Below are positions 63,434 through 64,000 of a stretch of 64,000 bases of DNA, piece by piece (positions within the stretch are counted from its first letter, which is position 1; every line of letters begins with the position of its first letter). The translations under genes were made by a program, and so were the position numbers. The stretch comes from Cytophagales bacterium. GTDB taxonomy: Bacteria; Bacteroidota; Bacteroidia; Cytophagales; 172606-1. Under the pieces are notes generated by a model, which was given only the letters and a program-made list of their open reading frames with translations, was not told where the DNA came from and ran no database searches. The DNA lies in NCBI GenBank assembly GCA_030448185.1, contig JAUJNL010000005.1:1-64000 (forward strand), read 5' to 3'.

Positions 63434-64000
63434 TTACCCAGCAGGGAAGAAACGGCCGTTGAAATTCATCAGAAACAACTCGTTGGTGGCGGGTCATTGC
63501 CGTATACAACCAGCGCAGAAATTCCGTATTGACCCCATCTTCAGTTAAATAGCCCTGATCTACAAATACGGCGTTAATTGACCGCCCTGGGACTTGTGAC
63601 AGGTAAGGGCATAAGCAAATTTTACCTGCAAAGCATTCAGATAGCTGTCCCGCCGGATGGCTTCGTTACGTTCCTTTTATTACGAATGTACTGGTAATCT
63701 TGCAGCACCGTATCGCATAGTTTCCGGCTTTCTTCATTGGTCAGACGGGGAGCCGATGAGTGCAGCGTATCCAGAAAGATTTTTCGCTTCAAACTCGGGC
63801 TGCTCCGGATAGTCGAGCAGGCGCAGTTGCAGGTTGGCATACCGGAATCCGTGCATCTCCTCAAACCGGATTATTTTGGTAATCTCCACAAAATCGCCAT
63901 TCGCCAGAAAACCCGCCGGTGCATCTTCGTCCAGCGTAGTATAGTTGTTCCGGACGATCATCAGCAGATCTCCCACGTCAATTTCGCTTTCGGTAAAGTG
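63434..64000 (-). CDS. C-terminal part of a UvrD/RecD-like DNA helicase, frame breaks
   Basis: The sequence continues off the window at its 5' side. Readable pieces in order are VGDLLMIVRNNYTTL..., GFLANGDFVEITKII, NLQLRLLDYPEQPEFEAK, then IFLDTLHSSAPRLTNEES in another frame, and the SF1 helicase motifs FAYALTCHKSQGGQ and WLYTAMTRATN near the end, with stop TAA at 63434-63436. The GDFVEI/VTCHKSQG pattern is typical of ATP-dependent RecD2-type and AAA_30-type helicases of Bacteroidota. Indels near 63793, 63680, 63585 and 63500 split it. Confidence 0.75.

Overview
The window looks like a chromosome segment of a Cytophagales-type Bacteroidota (Spirosoma or Siphonobacter-like). The reasons are the housekeeping genes (type B L31, PBP4-type DacB, IspE, LysA, an ABC1 kinase with TetR, a type III PKS/UbiA cluster), the TAnnTTTG promoter -7 boxes, the rarity of Shine-Dalgarno sites, and typical Bacteroidota lipoprotein signals. 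Base composition is near 50% GC on the chromosomal side and visibly more AT-rich in parts of the first 14 kb.

Positions 1-14,730 are an accessory region beside a tRNA-Ala(GGC) gene. A 23-bp perfect direct repeat (68-90 and 14707-14729) brackets about 14.6 kb and is a candidate att pair; its right copy sits 16 bp upstream of a tyrosine recombinase gene. Inside are a second, CTnDOT-like tyrosine recombinase, a VapE-type helicase, an iteron array with AT-rich flank (candidate replication origin), a small gene enclosed by perfect 26-bp inverted repeats, several decayed or frame-disrupted hypothetical genes, an MqsR toxin with an MqsA/HTH/Panacea antitoxin, a DUF4209 protein with a HEPN-like R-x4-H motif, and a serine recombinase operon with repeats in front of it. 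I see no capsid, tail or conjugation genes, so the whole resembles a satellite or integrative element carrying defence-like cargo.

From 14.8 kb onward the genes are mostly chromosomal: cell-wall enzymes (two NlpC/P60 proteins, DacB), ispE with an in-frame stop near its end, a decayed IS630 copy, a partial molybdopterin set (mobA, moaD, moaE), a Balon-like eRF1-family protein, pyrR-pyrB, a response regulator overlapping an HTTM membrane protein, two FKBP lipoproteins, HigBA, a RhlE helicase, two tandem cNMP-sensor kinases, hisA, lysA, a UbiA/type III PKS/methyltransferase cluster, galT-galK, rpmE2, gluQ, metG, a Pit phosphate transporter, a geranylgeranyl-reductase-like flavoprotein, TetR-AarF, a VTT membrane protein, a 172-bp MITE, DUF433, DUF1573 and the end of a UvrD/RecD-type helicase.

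Many genes, conserved housekeeping ones included, are interrupted by single-base frame changes, often in homopolymer runs (mobA, moaD, both FKBPs, the methyltransferase, the HI0933 flavoprotein, DUF1573, the helicase). This pattern is more easily explained by assembly error than by real decay, so such genes are given here as one feature with the breaks described. All assignments come from reading motifs by eye; no database search was run.
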